Source: Accumulibacter sp. (GTDB taxonomy: Bacteria > Pseudomonadota > Gammaproteobacteria > Burkholderiales > Rhodocyclaceae). Taken from it: a stretch of 6,163 bases of DNA. The notes under the pieces were generated by a model, which saw only the letters and a program-made list of their open reading frames with translations, ran no database searches and was not told the DNA's origin. Below are positions 6,052 through 6,163 of the stretch, piece after piece (within the stretch, counting starts at the first letter, position 1; the number at the start of each line of letters is the position of its first letter). The position numbers were made by a program, and so were the translations under genes. The DNA lies in the NCBI GenBank assembly GCA_031276375.1, contig JAISNE010000034.1, positions 1 through 6,163 of the forward strand, written 5' to 3'.

Positions 6052-6133
6052 GCGAGAGTGGCGGAATGGGTAGACGCACTGGATTTAGGTTCCAGCGCCG
6101 CAAGGCATGGGGGTTCGAGTCCCTTCTCTCGCA
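6052..6133 (+). tRNA. tRNA-Leu, anticodon UAG (reads CUA and other CUN codons)
   Basis: The acceptor stem pairs GCGAGAG (6052-6058) with CTCTCGC (6126-6132), followed by discriminator A6133. The D stem is GCG/CGC (6061-6063 and 6075-6077). The anticodon stem CTGGA/TCCAG (6079-6083 and 6091-6095) encloses the loop TTTAGGT with anticodon TAG at 6086-6088. A long variable arm with stem GCC/GGC (6097-6106) marks it as a class II tRNA, as expected for leucine. The T arm is GGGGG-TTCGAGT-CCCTT (6109-6125) with two G-U pairs. The next bases are CAT, so the 3' CCA is not encoded and must be added enzymatically. Confidence 0.97.
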
Positions 6134-6163
6134 CATCGACAATTATCCTGGAAACCGCAGTTG

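Noticed and set aside
5895..6134. 79-codon minus-strand ORF across the tRNA
   Set aside because: Its N-terminal part is the translated complement of tRNA-Leu, a well-known source of spurious protein annotations.

Overview
The window reads as ordinary chromosomal DNA of a GC-rich Gram-negative bacterium, most likely a betaproteobacterium. The support is a short type-2 ArgC, a long-form LeuA, a tRNA-Leu(UAG) of the form I associate with that group, and a dRS3-like repeat. The genus cannot be fixed from the sequence. There is no phage, CRISPR array, defence cassette or transposase gene. The unexplained signal lies in two gene-free intervals.

Layout. Positions 1-849 hold the 3' part of an EamA-type membrane transporter, cut by the window edge. 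A plausible promoter (862-889) and a Shine-Dalgarno site precede argC (926-1867), the third catalytic step of arginine synthesis from N-acetylglutamate. Between argC and the convergent leuA lies a roughly 400-bp repeat island (1865-2268). It contains two near-identical copies of a ~95-102 bp element, the first with terminal inverted repeats, flanking a 70-bp palindrome with a Neisseria dRS3-type core. The first copy starts on the argC stop codon. leuA (2269-3924, minus strand) encodes the first committed enzyme of leucine synthesis. A 170-bp AT-rich divergent control region separates it from an Lrp/AsnC-family regulator (4095-4556). That regulator is followed 13 nt later by an LhgO-like FAD-dependent oxidoreductase (4570-5679), almost certainly in the same transcript.

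Positions 5680-6051 hold no convincing gene. They do contain a short tandem/palindromic repeat, a cluster of alternative hairpins that could fold as a three-way junction, and a short minus-strand ORF with a good ribosome site. tRNA-Leu(UAG) is at 6052-6133, without an encoded CCA. Positions 6134-6163 show nothing recognisable.

How the genes work together. There is a loose amino-acid theme: argC for arginine; leuA, a divergent Lrp-type regulator and a leucine tRNA around leucine. The divergent leuA/lrp arrangement suggests local control of leuA, of the regulator itself, or of both, by an amino-acid effector. This is inference. The oxidoreductase is probably part of the same regulon, but its substrate is not settled by sequence. 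No strongly novel system is evident. The best candidates for follow-up are the repeat family at 1865-2220 and the structured interval at 5810-5877.
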